Part shown: one piece after another, positions 1 to 9,262 of the stretch | Layout: each line of letters starts with the position of its first letter | Position numbering within the stretch: the stretch's first letter is position 1 | NCBI GenBank assembly: GCA_963751245.1 | Contig: CAVVTR010000008.1 | Location: forward strand, 372,001-436,000 | Length of the DNA stretch: 64,000 nucleotides | Direction: 5' to 3' | From: CAVVTR01 sp963751245 | GTDB lineage: Bacteria > Acidobacteriota > Thermoanaerobaculia > Thermoanaerobaculales > Thermoanaerobaculaceae | The notes under the pieces: model-generated | What the model saw: the letters and a program-made list of their open reading frames with translations, nothing else | Database searches by the model: none | Told to the model about the DNA's origin: nothing | Translations under genes and position numbers: made by a program

Positions 1-398
1 GCCGAGGCGCCCAGCTTCTCCCGCAGGTAGGCGACGATCTCGGAGGTGTCGGTGCCCGGCAGGAAGATCCGGTCGACGCCCTCCGCCTCCAGCACCGCCA
101 CGTCCTCGCGGGGGATGACGCCGCCCCCGAAGACCAGGACGTCCCCGGCGCCGTGCTCGCGGAGCGCCGCGACCACCGCGGGGAAGAGCCGGCCGTGCGC
201 CCCGGAGAGGCTGGACAGGCCCACCGCGTCGACGTCCTCCTGGACCGCCGCCAGCGCGATGGCTTCGGCGGTCTGCCGGAGCCCCGTGTAGATCACCTCG
301 AACCCGGCGTCGCGCAGCGCTCTCGCCACCACCTTCGCTCCCCGGTCATGACCGTCGAGACCGGGCTTGGCCACGAGAACACGCTTCGGTGAAGGCAC
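1..398 (-). CDS. B12-binding subunit of a methylmalonyl-CoA-type mutase (partial)
   Basis: Cobalamin-binding domain of an acyl-CoA mutase, which in this family carries the corrinoid used for radical carbon-skeleton rearrangement (methylmalonyl-CoA/succinyl-CoA or a relative). The C-terminus runs off the left edge; 132 codons are visible. The GTG start at 398 follows a GGAGG by about six bases and directly precedes the first Rossmann strand. The DxHxxG motif DGHDRG (residues 15-20) supplies the lower axial His17; SLSGAH and FGGGVIP follow as in B12 domains. Because the protein begins at this domain, it is probably a stand-alone small subunit whose TIM-barrel partner lies elsewhere. Substrate (methylmalonyl-, isobutyryl- or ethylmalonyl-CoA) cannot be told. 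Family certain, substrate not. Confidence 0.9.
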   Translation of the reverse strand, partial: MPSPKRVLVAKPGLDGHDRGAKVVARALRDAGFEVIYTGLRQTAEAIALAAVQEDVDAVGLSSLSGAHGRLFPAVVAALREHGAGDVLVFGGGVIPREDVAVLEAEGVDRIFLPGTDTSEIVAYLREKLGAS

Positions 399-523
399 GG
401 CGACCACCTCCGCGGGGAGTATCGCGCCTCCCCGCCGCCGTGACAAGAGGGTGACACGCCCTTGATTTCGACACCCCCTCCCCGTAAGCTCGCGCGGACA
501 CGCAGCAAGAGGAGGACAATCGC

Positions 524-2554
524 ATGGAAACGTCCCGCCGGAGTCTCCCCGACAACGCCTACCGCCCGCTCGCCCCGGGAGAGACCTACCAACCCATCGT
601 GGGCGCCACCGAGGCCATGCCGGAGATGACCCCCCGGGCGATCGTGATGGGCCTCGTGATGGCCGTCGTCTTCTCCGCCGCCGCCGCCTTCCTCGGGCTC
701 AAGGTCGGCCAGGTCTTCGAGGCGGCGATCCCCATCTCGATCCTCGCCGTGGGGCTCGGGTACACCTTCCGCCGCCGCTCCACCATCCTCGAGAACGTCA
801 TCGTCCAGTCCATCGGCGCGGCCTCGGGCCTGGTGGTGGCGGGGTCCATCTTCACCCTCCCCGCCCTCTTCATTCTCGGCCTCGACGTCAACCTGGTGAA
901 GCTGTTCCTCGTGGCGCTGGTCGGCGGGGTTCTCGGGTTGCTGTTCCTGATCCCGCTGCGCCGCTACTTCGTCAGGGAGATGCACGGGGAGTTCCCCTTC
1001 CCAGAGGCGACGGCGACCACCGAGGTGCTGGTGGCCGGCGAGGCCGGCGGCAAGCAGGCCAAGGTGCTGGCCCTTGCGGCGGCGGTGGGCGGCGTCTTCG
1101 ACTTCATGATCATCCACTTCGAGGCGTGGTCCGAGAACTTCACGACCCGCTCCGTCCCCTTTCTCTCCTCCCTCGCCGACCGCGTCAAGATCGTCTTCAA
1201 GGTCGACGTGCTGGCCTCGGTGCTTGGACTCGGCTACATCATCGGGCTCAAGTACGCCGCCATCATCTGCGCCGGATCGTTCCTGTCCTGGTTCGTCCTG
1301 GTGCCCCTGGTGGGGCACTTCGGCGCCCACCTCGCCACCGCCGTGCCGCCCGTGACCAACGGCACCCTCATCGGCGCCATGTCCGCCGAGGACATCTTCA
1401 CCAACTACGTCCGCCTCATCGGCATCGGCGGCATCGCGGCGGCCGGCGTGCTGGGCATCCTGCGCTCGTGGCGCATCATCGTGAAGGCGTTCTCCCTGGG
1501 CTTCAAGGAGATCTTCGGCAGGCGGGGCGCCGGCGCCGCCGAGTCCAGCGAGCGTACCGACCGCGACTACCCCATGGGGGTGGTCCTGGGAGGCATCGTC
1601 GTCACCTCCCTCGCTACCTGGGTGTTCTTCCGCTTCGGCGTGGTCAACGCCGAGACCGGCGCCACCCGGCTCTCCCTCATCGCCCTGGCCGTGGCGGTGA
1701 TCATCTCCTTCCTGTTCACCACCGTGGCCGCCCGGGCCATCGCCATCGTGGGCACCAACCCGGTCTCCGGGATGACGCTGATGACGCTGATCCTCACCGC
1801 GGTCTTCCTCGCCGCGGCGGGGCTCTCCGGCACCGGCGGCATGCTCGCCGCCCTGCTCATCGGCGGCGTCGTGTGCACCGCGCTGTCCATGGCGGGCGGC
1901 TTCGTGACGGACCTGAAGATCGGCTACTGGATCGGCGCCACGCCGCGCAAGCAGGAGCTGTCCAAGTTCCTCGGCACCATTGTCGCGGCCCTCACCGTGG
2001 GCTCGGTGATGCTGCTCCTCAACCAGGCGTACGGCTTCGTGCCCTCCGCCCAGCACCCCGCCGCCGAGGTCCTGGTGGCCCCCCAGGCCAACGCCATGGC
2101 CGCCGTGATCAAGACCATCCTGTCCAACGAGCCGGTGCCGTGGCTCCTGTACGGCGTGGGAATCCTGCTCGCGTTGAGCATGCAGATGATCGGCGTGCCC
2201 GCGCTGGCCTTCGCCCTGGGCATGTACATCCCCCTGCAGCTCAACACGCCGCTGCTGGTCGGCGGCCTCATCGCCCACCTGGTGGCGCGGTCGGCGGGCT
2301 CCGACGAGAAGCTCGCCAGCGCCCGCAACAACCGCGGCACCCTCCTCGCCTCCGGCTTCATCGCCGGCGGCGCCATCATGGGCGTGGTCGCCGCCCTCCT
2401 GCGCGGCATCCACCAGCGCTTCAAGGTCAACCTTCTCGGCGGCGTCTTCGGGAACTCCGCCGGCTCCGGAGCGGAGATCCTCGCTCTCGTGCTCTACGTC
2501 CTGCTGGCCGTCTACCTCTACTGGGACGCCCGCCGCGCGCAGCCGGAGGCGTGA
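524..2554 (+). CDS. OPT family oligopeptide transporter
   Basis: Polytopic inner-membrane transporter of the oligopeptide transporter (OPT) family, 676 residues, near the usual bacterial length of 600-700. Family members move peptides or metal-chelate conjugates with protons. Hydrophobic segments alternate with short loops from residue 45 to the end; the start of the first block (PRAIVMGLVMAVVFS followed by AAAFLGLKVGQVFEA) is typical of bacterial OPT proteins. An AAGAGGAGG ribosome site lies just before ATG 524. It is transcribed divergently from the mutase subunit (125-base gap) and ends at a shared hairpin terminator. It stands alone as a transcription unit; the substrate cannot be inferred. 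Confidence 0.92.
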   Translation: METSRRSLPDNAYRPLAPGETYQPIVGATEAMPEMTPRAIVMGLVMAVVFSAAAAFLGLKVGQVFEAAIPISILAVGLGYTFRRRSTILENVIVQSIGAASGLVVAGSIFTLPALFILGLDVNLVKLFLVALVGGVLGLLFLIPLRRYFVREMHGEFPFPEATATTEVLVAGEAGGKQAKVLALAAAVGGVFDFMIIHFEAWSENFTTRSVPFLSSLADRVKIVFKVDVLASVLGLGYIIGLKYAAIICAGSFLSWFVLVPLVGHFGAHLATAVPPVTNGTLIGAMSAEDIFTNYVRLIGIGGIAAAGVLGILRSWRIIVKAFSLGFKEIFGRRGAGAAESSERTDRDYPMGVVLGGIVVTSLATWVFFRFGVVNAETGATRLSLIALAVAVIISFLFTTVAARAIAIVGTNPVSGMTLMTLILTAVFLAAAGLSGTGGMLAALLIGGVVCTALSMAGGFVTDLKIGYWIGATPRKQELSKFLGTIVAALTVGSVMLLLNQAYGFVPSAQHPAAEVLVAPQANAMAAVIKTILSNEPVPWLLYGVGILLALSMQMIGVPALAFALGMYIPLQLNTPLLVGGLIAHLVARSAGSDEKLASARNNRGTLLASGFIAGGAIMGVVAALLRGIHQRFKVNLLGGVFGNSAGSGAEILALVLYVLLAVYLYWDARRAQPEA

Positions 2555-2583
2555 GCCGCCCGGTGATCCACACTACGAAGAAA

Positions 2584-2607
2584 AGGCCCGGGGGCGTCCC
2601 CGGGCCT
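2584..2607. terminator. Bidirectional hairpin terminator
   Basis: Perfect 10-bp stem AGGCCCGGGG / CCCCGGGCCT with a 4-base loop, flanked by AAAA on the left and TT on the right. It sits between the convergent OPT transporter gene and the FxLYD-like gene and could stop transcription from both sides. Confidence 0.8.
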
Positions 2608-2632
2608 TCCTGCATTCATGGGCGCGACCGCG

Positions 2633-3499
2633 TCAGTGCTTGGGCGTCGCCTGGGGCGGAGGGGCCGTCTGGGGCGCCGTGTCTGCGGGCGGGCGGGTGA
2701 GGTCGGGGCGGGACATGGGATTCGACGGCATCGTCGTCGGGGACGAGCCCGGAGGCATCCCGTAGGCGGGAGCCGGCGTCGGCATCGGGACGGCCACCGG
2801 CGGCGCCATCGGCTCGGCCTCGCCGCTCTGCCTGAGAGGCTTGGCCTCGCGCAGCTCCTGCCAGGAGAGATCGAAGCTCACCACGGCCGGAGTGCCGGAG
2901 GTGTGGACCTGGGTTCTGAGCGCGCCCTGCATGCCCGGTCCGAGCTCGTCGGCGTAGCTCGCGGAGCCGGCGCCCACCGACGCCCCCTGGGCGTCCGACA
3001 GGGTGATGTTGGCCAGGATGTTGCGCACCGGGATGTCGGCGCGGTTGAGCACCGTGGCCGTGATCTCCCACACGCCGGGCTCCACCTCCGACTTGTCGTA
3101 GGAGAGAAGCACCACGCCCCCCGCCGTGGCGGGCTTCTGCTCCGCGTCCTCCGCCCCGGGCTGCTCCTCGTCCACGTGCTTGACGTCGGCGTCGGTGACG
3201 GTGAACGCCGCCGCACCCCCCGAGGACCTGGCGTCGAAGAACGGGCTGTGGGGGCCGGCGGGGGTGGGCACCGGCGTGGCCGGAGCGGGCTTCGCGTTGG
3301 CCGCCGCCGTCGCCGCCAGGTCCACCGCCGTCAGGGGGTACGACTCCAGCCTGCCGGGGCCGTACTCGACCACGACGTAGTTCCCCTGCTGGACGTACTT
3401 CTGCACCTCGAGCCGCTTGCCGCCCTTCAGCACCACCGTGGCCGCCTGGGCGGTGGCCGCCAGGGCCAGGACCGACACCAACAAGACGAGCTTCCTCAA
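2633..3499 (-). CDS. Secreted FxLYD-like protein with proline-rich tail
   Basis: Uncharacterised 288-residue exported protein. The TTG start at 3499 is chosen because GGGAGG precedes it by about six bases and a clear signal peptide follows (MRKLVLLVSVLALAATAQA). Residues about 20-50 (KGGKRLEVQKY, YGPGRLESYPL) resemble short domains of other Acidobacteria-like secreted proteins. Around residues 135-215 there is a beta-rich stretch (WEITATVLNRADIPVRNI) that resembles FxLYD domains: extracellular Ig-like folds of unknown role. The last 70 residues are rich in Pro, Ala and Thr. It follows pilY1 on the same strand after 107 bases and may be a late member of the pilus operon. Function unknown; domain call tentative. 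Confidence 0.72.
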   Translation of the reverse strand: MRKLVLLVSVLALAATAQAATVVLKGGKRLEVQKYVQQGNYVVVEYGPGRLESYPLTAVDLAATAAANAKPAPATPVPTPAGPHSPFFDARSSGGAAAFTVTDADVKHVDEEQPGAEDAEQKPATAGGVVLLSYDKSEVEPGVWEITATVLNRADIPVRNILANITLSDAQGASVGAGSASYADELGPGMQGALRTQVHTSGTPAVVSFDLSWQELREAKPLRQSGEAEPMAPPVAVPMPTPAPAYGMPPGSSPTTMPSNPMSRPDLTRPPADTAPQTAPPPQATPKH

Positions 3500-3606
3500 A
3501 GCACACCTCCCGTTGACTGGCATCCATCTTACATCCCGCCGCCCCGGGCGCGGCAACGCCGCGGAGGAGGCGATCCCCCTCCGCGGCCCGCATCCCGCCG
3601 GACGGG

Positions 3607-6600
3607 TCACTGCGTCCGCTCCCGCCAGCTCACCATGCTCCCCGGGACGGCGATGGGGTCGACGGGCTCGTTGAGCGCCAGGTCCGCCGCCTGCGCCGTG
3701 TGGAGCTTGCCGTCGGCGCCGACGTAGGAGATCAGCTCGGAGACCATCTGGATCTCCGGGGGCAGCTGCTGGTAGCGCGCGGGGAGCGCCGGGTTGGGGT
3801 TGGCGTTGAGGTAGTTCACCACGTACGTCCGCGCGTTGCCGTTCTGCCGGCAGAAGAACTCGCCCGCGTTGTTGGGGTCCGGGACCAGGGTGGTGCCCTC
3901 GGCAGGGGTGAACGTCGAGAAGAAGAGGTAGCTGTTGAGCGCGATGGCCGGCGTGTTGGTCTTCTCGTTGGTGCCCAGCTCCAGCGACCACCCCCTGGTG
4001 GTTCCGTTGAGCAGGTAGTTCTCCGTGGTGCTCGCGCTGTCCACGGTGAGCGCCTGCAGGTCGGCGGGCGTCGCGGTGACGCCGTCGCTCTTGTCGAGGA
4101 CGAAGTAGAAGTGGTTGTTGGGGGTGTTGTCCACGAAGAGGTCCTCGCGGTTGCCGGACCCGGCGCCCACCGCGAACAGCGGCGCTCCGGTGTCGCTGAA
4201 GCCGGCGAGGACCACGACGGGCCGCAGGAAGAACGGCTGCGGCGCCAGGGACGACGTGTCGAGGAGCTTGGTGACCGGCCACCCCCCGCAGTTGCCCGAG
4301 CTGCACTGGATGGCGCCGGTCGTGGTGTTGTACGCGGCCGACGTCGTCGTGCTCAGCCGCCACAGGTTGCCTGCGGCATCACCCCAGTAGAGGCGCTCGA
4401 TGACGCCGTCGAAGTTGTAGTCCACCAGCGCCACCTCGCCCGGCACCGAGCCGCCGGCGCGCAGCTTCAGCAGCGTCTTTCCCGTCTCGACGTCCACCAT
4501 GTACAGGTAGTTGCCGCCTGTGAGGGTGCGCTCGTAGCCGCCGCCGAAGATGGCCACGTTGCGCACCTCGTCAGTGTCGCTCCCCGCGGCGTGGACCTTG
4601 ACCCACGCCACCGTGGGGCGCGACCAGGTCCGCGCCATGTCCGGGTAGCCGTCGCCGTCGCCGTCCGCGGCATCGGAGAACTCCCAGCGCAGAGCCGGGT
4701 AGGTGAGACCGCCGCAGTCGGCGCTCGAGCTGTTGAGGCAGCCCGGCATGTAGGTCGTGGTGTCCGCGGGCTGGGGCACGCCGTCGCTGTAGGGGTCCGG
4801 CCGGGTGACATCGAGGCAGACCACCGAGTCGCCCCCCTGGCGCTCGCCGAACAGCAGCACCGAGCGCCACTCGCGGGTCGTCGCCGTCGAGGTCCGCTTG
4901 ATGTACACGTCGGACAGGGTCGGGGTGCCGTCCACGGTGTAGTAGTGGTTCGTCCCCTCGGCGAGGTTGTCGAAGGAGGACATCACGGCGTTGGGCGCCC
5001 AGCCGAAGAGCTCCCGCCCGGTGCCGTCGTCGTACTGCCCCGGCATCTCCGGGTCGCGGTCCATGAACCCCGCGTCGAGGGCGTGCATGAAGCCGTCGTC
5101 GGCGCCGAAGAAGAGCACGCTGCGCCGCTTGAAGTTGACGCTGTAGAAGGCGTTGCGGTAGTCGAAGGCGTTCTGGTTGTAGCAGGCGAAGCACTCCGGC
5201 CGGCCGAGCAGGGTCGGCGCCGAGTGGAAGATGTCGCCGAGCTTGCCGACGCCGACCGAACTGTCGGTCGAGTTGGCCGGGAAGCGGTAGTCGGTGGCGT
5301 TCCGGTCGCCGCGCATGAAGCCCACGATGCCGGTGAGGCGCGTGCGGTCCGTCGTGGTCAGCGAGGTCTTCGTGTCGTCGAAGATCCGGTTCCACAGCGG
5401 GACCTCGGTGGAGGACGTCACCGTCAAGGCGGTCCGCACCCCGGCGGGGGAGCTCGCGTTGGTGCCGTAGAAGAGGTTGCGGTCGGCGACGGCGGTGGCG
5501 GCGAGAACCGCGCCGGCGTCCCACTTCGCCTGGGTGGTGTCCGGGTAGCACAGCGTGGTGGTGTCGGAGGCTTGCTGGCAGCTGACGGGGATCTTCCCGG
5601 TTGTGGGGTCGACCCTGTACGCCCGCAGGTGGCCCTCCCAGATGGAGCGGTCGTTGAGGGGGAGGAACGTGGAGATGTAGCCCTTCTCGTTGGTGGACAG
5701 CTCGACGGAGGGAACCGACGGGGAGGCGAACCCGCGCGAGCGCTCGTCGATGGACTGCCCGACCTTGCGGAGCGCCTCCAGCAGCTCGTCCAGGGTGTTC
5801 GGCGTGTACAGCTCGCCGCCGGAGTTGGTGGCGATGCACTGGAGGGCGTTGCCGGAGGTCCCGAGCCCGTAGCCGATGACGAACACCGGGATCTTCCGCT
5901 TGCCCAGGTCGGTGGCGGCCACGCACGCGGACTTCATGTTGGAGCAGGTCTCGAGCCCGTCGGTGAGCAGGATGATGAAGTTCTTGCGGCACGCCTTCAG
6001 CGGGTCGGGACGGTCGAAGATGACCTGCTCGAAGTACTGCTGGGAGTCGTTGAGGGAGTTCTTGATGGGGGTGTTGCCGTAGTCGTACATGGCGCGGTCG
6101 GTGACCCACACGCCGCAGTCCGGGTCGCCGGGCTGGCTCGTGTTGCACTGGGGGCGGTCCTCCCAGCGCAGGGGCCAGTACTTGGTGTCGTCGGTCCGGG
6201 TGGGGAAGAACAGCTGCATCTGTCCCATGGGGGTGAGGTAGTGGAGCAGCATGGGCGACAGGTCGGGGTCGTCGTCGGTGGGGATGGGGATGACCGGGAC
6301 CTTGGTGACGTCCTGCAGGGCCCCCTCCCAGCCGTTGCAGGTGCTGTTCGAGTAGAAGTCGGCGATCATGTAGTCGCCGCAGCCGCGGTTGTTGCCGTAC
6401 TCGTTGACCATGAACGCCGGCGGGTACGTCCCCGTGGCCGTGTCGGCGGCGTCGACCGCGGAGGGCGCCAGCCCCCCCGCGCTCCCGAGGGTGCGGGAAT
6501 AGCCGTCGACGGTGACCCACGACCCGTTCCTGCAGACCCCGGTGCTGTCGTCGATGTACGCGTTCTTGCCGTCGCACCTGGAGAGCCTCACCTGCACCGT

Positions 6601-7479
6601 GAGCTGCTTCAGGCCGATCTGGTTGGCGTCCAGCACCGCCTGCAGCGCCTCGCGGCCGCTGCGGAGGGCGTCGTAGGCCGCCAGCTTGACCTGTGGGGAG
6701 ACGGCGGGGTCGAAGATCGGCGCCGCCTGGCTGGCGTTGAGCTGATTGAACGTCACCATCGCGTCCTGCACGTCGGCGTTCCAGGCGTAGGCGGGGTAGT
6801 AGTACCCGGAGCCGGCGGCGGGCTCCACCAGCCACGCGTCCACCTTGTACTCCCCCGAGTAGCGGGTGCCGTTGAAGTAGACGCGGCCGTTGTTCCGGTC
6901 GCTCGACCAGTCGACCATGTGGTCGGTGCCGTCGCTGCCGAAGTAGGGGCCCCAGAACCCCGGCGTGTCCAGGCCCTCCTCCAGGTAGCGGCTGCCCGAG
7001 TACGGGTCCATCCCGCCGAACCGCACCAGGTCCCCGGCGTTGAGCCGGACGTGCTGGCTGTAGCCGTTGTAGTAGGAGTCGAGGATGTGGCCGCCGGCCG
7101 AGACGAGGCGGCTCCAGGAGAAGTCGAGGCCGCCCTCCCCCGCCTGGTAGAGGAAGAGGTGCTTGCCGAACACCGTGTTCTCCCGCTCGTAGAAGGTGAA
7201 GCCCAGGTTGTAGGCGGGGTGGGCGGAGACGAACCAGCTCACCGCGCTCTTCACCTGGAACATCTTCGAGTGGGGGTCGTCGCCGCTGGCGATGTACCCG
7301 CCGCAGTCGCTCAGGTCGTTGGCCATGGACCCCGACGAGTCCACGATCATCAGCACGTTGGGGTTCGCGCCCCGCGACCACAGGAGGTCGCGGTCGTCGG
7401 CCCGCCCCGGGGCGGGGATCAGGAGCGTCCCGGCCGCGGCCAGCAGCATCACGCCCGCGAGGGCTCTCGGTGTCTTCAT
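3607..7479 (-). CDS. pilY1: PilY1-like type IV pilus tip/biogenesis protein
   Basis: Large exported protein (1290 residues) of the PilC/PilY1 family, which caps or primes type IV pili and acts in adhesion and surface sensing. ATG 7479 is chosen over upstream starts: GGAGG lies six bases ahead and a signal peptide (MKTPRALAGVMLLAAAGTLL) follows. The N-terminal half has a von Willebrand A-like domain with MIDAS motif DSSGSM near residue 47 and VIILLTDGLETC-like strands later. The C-terminal half is the PilY1 beta-propeller, including the calcium loop DYNFDGVIERLYWGD. It is last of the fimT-pilV-pilW-pilX-pilY1 set, the classical minor-pilin order. Many cysteine pairs fit a disulfide-bonded secreted protein. 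Confidence 0.93.
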   Translation of the reverse strand: MKTPRALAGVMLLAAAGTLLIPAPGRADDRDLLWSRGANPNVLMIVDSSGSMANDLSDCGGYIASGDDPHSKMFQVKSAVSWFVSAHPAYNLGFTFYERENTVFGKHLFLYQAGEGGLDFSWSRLVSAGGHILDSYYNGYSQHVRLNAGDLVRFGGMDPYSGSRYLEEGLDTPGFWGPYFGSDGTDHMVDWSSDRNNGRVYFNGTRYSGEYKVDAWLVEPAAGSGYYYPAYAWNADVQDAMVTFNQLNASQAAPIFDPAVSPQVKLAAYDALRSGREALQAVLDANQIGLKQLTVQVRLSRCDGKNAYIDDSTGVCRNGSWVTVDGYSRTLGSAGGLAPSAVDAADTATGTYPPAFMVNEYGNNRGCGDYMIADFYSNSTCNGWEGALQDVTKVPVIPIPTDDDPDLSPMLLHYLTPMGQMQLFFPTRTDDTKYWPLRWEDRPQCNTSQPGDPDCGVWVTDRAMYDYGNTPIKNSLNDSQQYFEQVIFDRPDPLKACRKNFIILLTDGLETCSNMKSACVAATDLGKRKIPVFVIGYGLGTSGNALQCIATNSGGELYTPNTLDELLEALRKVGQSIDERSRGFASPSVPSVELSTNEKGYISTFLPLNDRSIWEGHLRAYRVDPTTGKIPVSCQQASDTTTLCYPDTTQAKWDAGAVLAATAVADRNLFYGTNASSPAGVRTALTVTSSTEVPLWNRIFDDTKTSLTTTDRTRLTGIVGFMRGDRNATDYRFPANSTDSSVGVGKLGDIFHSAPTLLGRPECFACYNQNAFDYRNAFYSVNFKRRSVLFFGADDGFMHALDAGFMDRDPEMPGQYDDGTGRELFGWAPNAVMSSFDNLAEGTNHYYTVDGTPTLSDVYIKRTSTATTREWRSVLLFGERQGGDSVVCLDVTRPDPYSDGVPQPADTTTYMPGCLNSSSADCGGLTYPALRWEFSDAADGDGDGYPDMARTWSRPTVAWVKVHAAGSDTDEVRNVAIFGGGYERTLTGGNYLYMVDVETGKTLLKLRAGGSVPGEVALVDYNFDGVIERLYWGDAAGNLWRLSTTTSAAYNTTTGAIQCSSGNCGGWPVTKLLDTSSLAPQPFFLRPVVVLAGFSDTGAPLFAVGAGSGNREDLFVDNTPNNHFYFVLDKSDGVTATPADLQALTVDSASTTENYLLNGTTRGWSLELGTNEKTNTPAIALNSYLFFSTFTPAEGTTLVPDPNNAGEFFCRQNGNARTYVVNYLNANPNPALPARYQQLPPEIQMVSELISYVGADGKLHTAQAADLALNEPVDPIAVPGSMVSWRERTQ

Positions 7480-7523
7480 CTTCGACCTCCGTTCGTCGCG
7501 CATCACGTGCTCCGGCATCGGGA

Positions 7524-8021
7524 TCACGGGCCGCAGGGCGGCTGGATCCCCTGTTTGGTGGGGCCCACCACCACCTCCGCCTCGATGGCGCGGCGCGTCT
7601 GCGTCGCCGGCTCGAAAGCGGCGGCGTTGAGGCGGTACTGCATCAGGACCATGGCCTGGTTCCCCTCGGACAGGCCGCCGCCCGCGGAGGAGCCCAGCGC
7701 CGGCTGGCTGCTGATCAAGAGCGAGCGGGCCACGTCCACCGTGATCGGGTACCCGCCGCCGCCGGGGCCCCGGACGTCGGTCCTGTGGAAGACGAACGGG
7801 CAGGGGTTACGGACCTGGAGCCGCGCGAAGCCGGCCTGGATCCCGGCGTCGGCGGCGTAGAAGTTCTTGGTGATGGGGCGCTCGGAGGCCGCCACCGCCA
7901 TGGTCGTGCGGGTGCGCAGCACGAGCCCCAGCCCCAGCACGGTGAGGATCACGACGAGGAACAGTGCGAGGACCAGGGCGGAGCCCCGCTCCCGCGAGCC
8001 GGCTCTTGCGGTCCCGATCAC
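7524..8021 (-). CDS. pilX: PilX-like minor pilin assembly protein
   Basis: 165-residue protein with the PilX-type N-terminus: a short basic leader (RAGSRERGSA) followed by one long hydrophobic helix (LVLALFLVVILTVLGLGLVL) that anchors it in the membrane before pilus assembly. The GTG start at 8021 overlaps the TGA stop of pilW (GTGA), with GGGAGG just upstream, implying translational coupling. The rest is a small soluble pilin-like domain with two cysteines near the C-terminus. Position between pilW and pilY1 is the canonical pilX slot. PilX sequences are poorly conserved, so the name rests on context plus the N-terminal helix. Confidence 0.8.
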   Translation of the reverse strand: MIGTARAGSRERGSALVLALFLVVILTVLGLGLVLRTRTTMAVAASERPITKNFYAADAGIQAGFARLQVRNPCPFVFHRTDVRGPGGGGYPITVDVARSLLISSQPALGSSAGGGLSEGNQAMVLMQYRLNAAAFEPATQTRRAIEAEVVVGPTKQGIQPPCGP

Positions 8022-9262
8022 AGCACACCTCCCACCGGCGCCAGCACCGGCCCGAGGCTGCGGCAGCGCACCAGCTCCTGGAGTGACACGTAACGGTACT
8101 GGGCGCCGCCTGCCCCGCGGTACGAACCCGTGAGCCACTCGTTGAGGCCGTCCTCGTTGGGAGGCGCCTGCTGGACGTAGCTGCGGTCCGGGACCGGGAT
8201 CCGTCCTGTCAGGGTGACGCGGAGGTCGGACAGGTACCCGATCATGGGGATGGTCCCGCCGGGCCCGTTGTCGGCGAGGCTCTCGCCGGCGACGTTGAAC
8301 AGCCACTCGTCCCCTCCAGCGACGCCGTTCTCGGTGAACAGCCCGTCGCGATTCCGGTCGCACCCCAGGGCCACCTGCAAGTCCACGATGTCCGACGCGA
8401 CGGGAAGGTTCGTGCCGGTGGTGGGGTCGAACTGGTAGAGGGTGGGAATGCCGTCGTCGTCTGCCGCGACGTAGAAGGTGACCTCGTCGATGACCGACAT
8501 CCGCAGCATGTCCGCCGCGCCCCACGCCGTGGGGTACGCCGTCTTGCCCCCCACGTTGAGGTCGAGGAACGCCTCCTCCTCGTCGTTGCTCCACTGCTTG
8601 GCGTGGAATCCGAAGATCTGCGAGCCCGTCGTGTGGTTGTCGAGGATCGCCATGGCATACCGGGCGACCATGCGGGAGCGGCCCTCATCCAGGGGATCGT
8701 TGTCGACTCCCCCCTGGGTGAACATCACCGGCAGCCAGTGCTTCTCGGCGAGGGCGTCGGCGATCTGCGTCACGACCTCGGCCTGGGAGTCGCCCGCGAA
8801 CGACAGCGGGGGCACCGTGACGCTCCCGGTGTTGGAGCCGTCGTCGAAAGCGTAGGCCGCGCCGGCCGTGTTGAGGTCCAGCACCAAGCCGTCGAACGCT
8901 CCGCGCAGCGTCAGAACGTCGGTGCCCGTGATGGGGGTGCGGGTACCGAACGTGGGCGGCGTCACGCCTCCCGTGCCCACGTTGTCGAGCACGTCGATGG
9001 CAGCCATGCGGCGCGGCGAGCTCGCCGGCACCAGGGCCGGCACGCCACCGGCGCCGGGCATCCTCGACAGCCGGACGATCTGCGCGAGGACGTAGCGGAT
9101 GTTCTCCTGCACGTCGGCCCTCGCCGACTGCGCCTTGGAGATCCTCGCGGACGTGTCGAACAGGGAGAGGAAACCGATCATGACCACCGCCAGCAGAGCC
9201 ACCGAGACGAGGAGCTCCACCAGCGAGAAGCCGCGCTGTGCGCCTGGGTATTGGTCTCTCAT
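8018..9262 (-). CDS. pilW: PilW-like minor pilin
   Basis: 414-residue type IV prepilin-like protein. The N-terminus has a basic leader ending in the prepilin peptidase site RGFSLVE, cleaved after Gly, with methylatable Phe and Glu5, then the hydrophobic alpha1 helix (LLVSVALLAVVMIGFLSLF). The long C-terminal globular part fits PilW, the biggest minor pilin, which helps prime pilus assembly. It overlaps pilV by four bases (ATGA) and pilX by four, so the operon is translationally coupled. ATG 9262 is used because it gives a typical 11-residue leader. Confidence 0.86.
   Translation of the reverse strand: MRDQYPGAQRGFSLVELLVSVALLAVVMIGFLSLFDTSARISKAQSARADVQENIRYVLAQIVRLSRMPGAGGVPALVPASSPRRMAAIDVLDNVGTGGVTPPTFGTRTPITGTDVLTLRGAFDGLVLDLNTAGAAYAFDDGSNTGSVTVPPLSFAGDSQAEVVTQIADALAEKHWLPVMFTQGGVDNDPLDEGRSRMVARYAMAILDNHTTGSQIFGFHAKQWSNDEEEAFLDLNVGGKTAYPTAWGAADMLRMSVIDEVTFYVAADDDGIPTLYQFDPTTGTNLPVASDIVDLQVALGCDRNRDGLFTENGVAGGDEWLFNVAGESLADNGPGGTIPMIGYLSDLRVTLTGRIPVPDRSYVQQAPPNEDGLNEWLTGSYRGAGGAQYRYVSLQELVRCRSLGPVLAPVGGVL

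Noticed and set aside
293..2413. 706-residue open frame antisense to the OPT transporter
   Set aside because: Composition is a mirror of the coding strand (Gly/His/Asp/Arg-rich), with no domains; long antisense frames are expected at this GC content.
3700..7860. 1386-residue frame antisense to pilY1
   Set aside because: Low-complexity Val/Gly/Arg/Glu text mirroring the coding strand; pilY1 on the other strand has clear domains, a signal peptide and a ribosome site.
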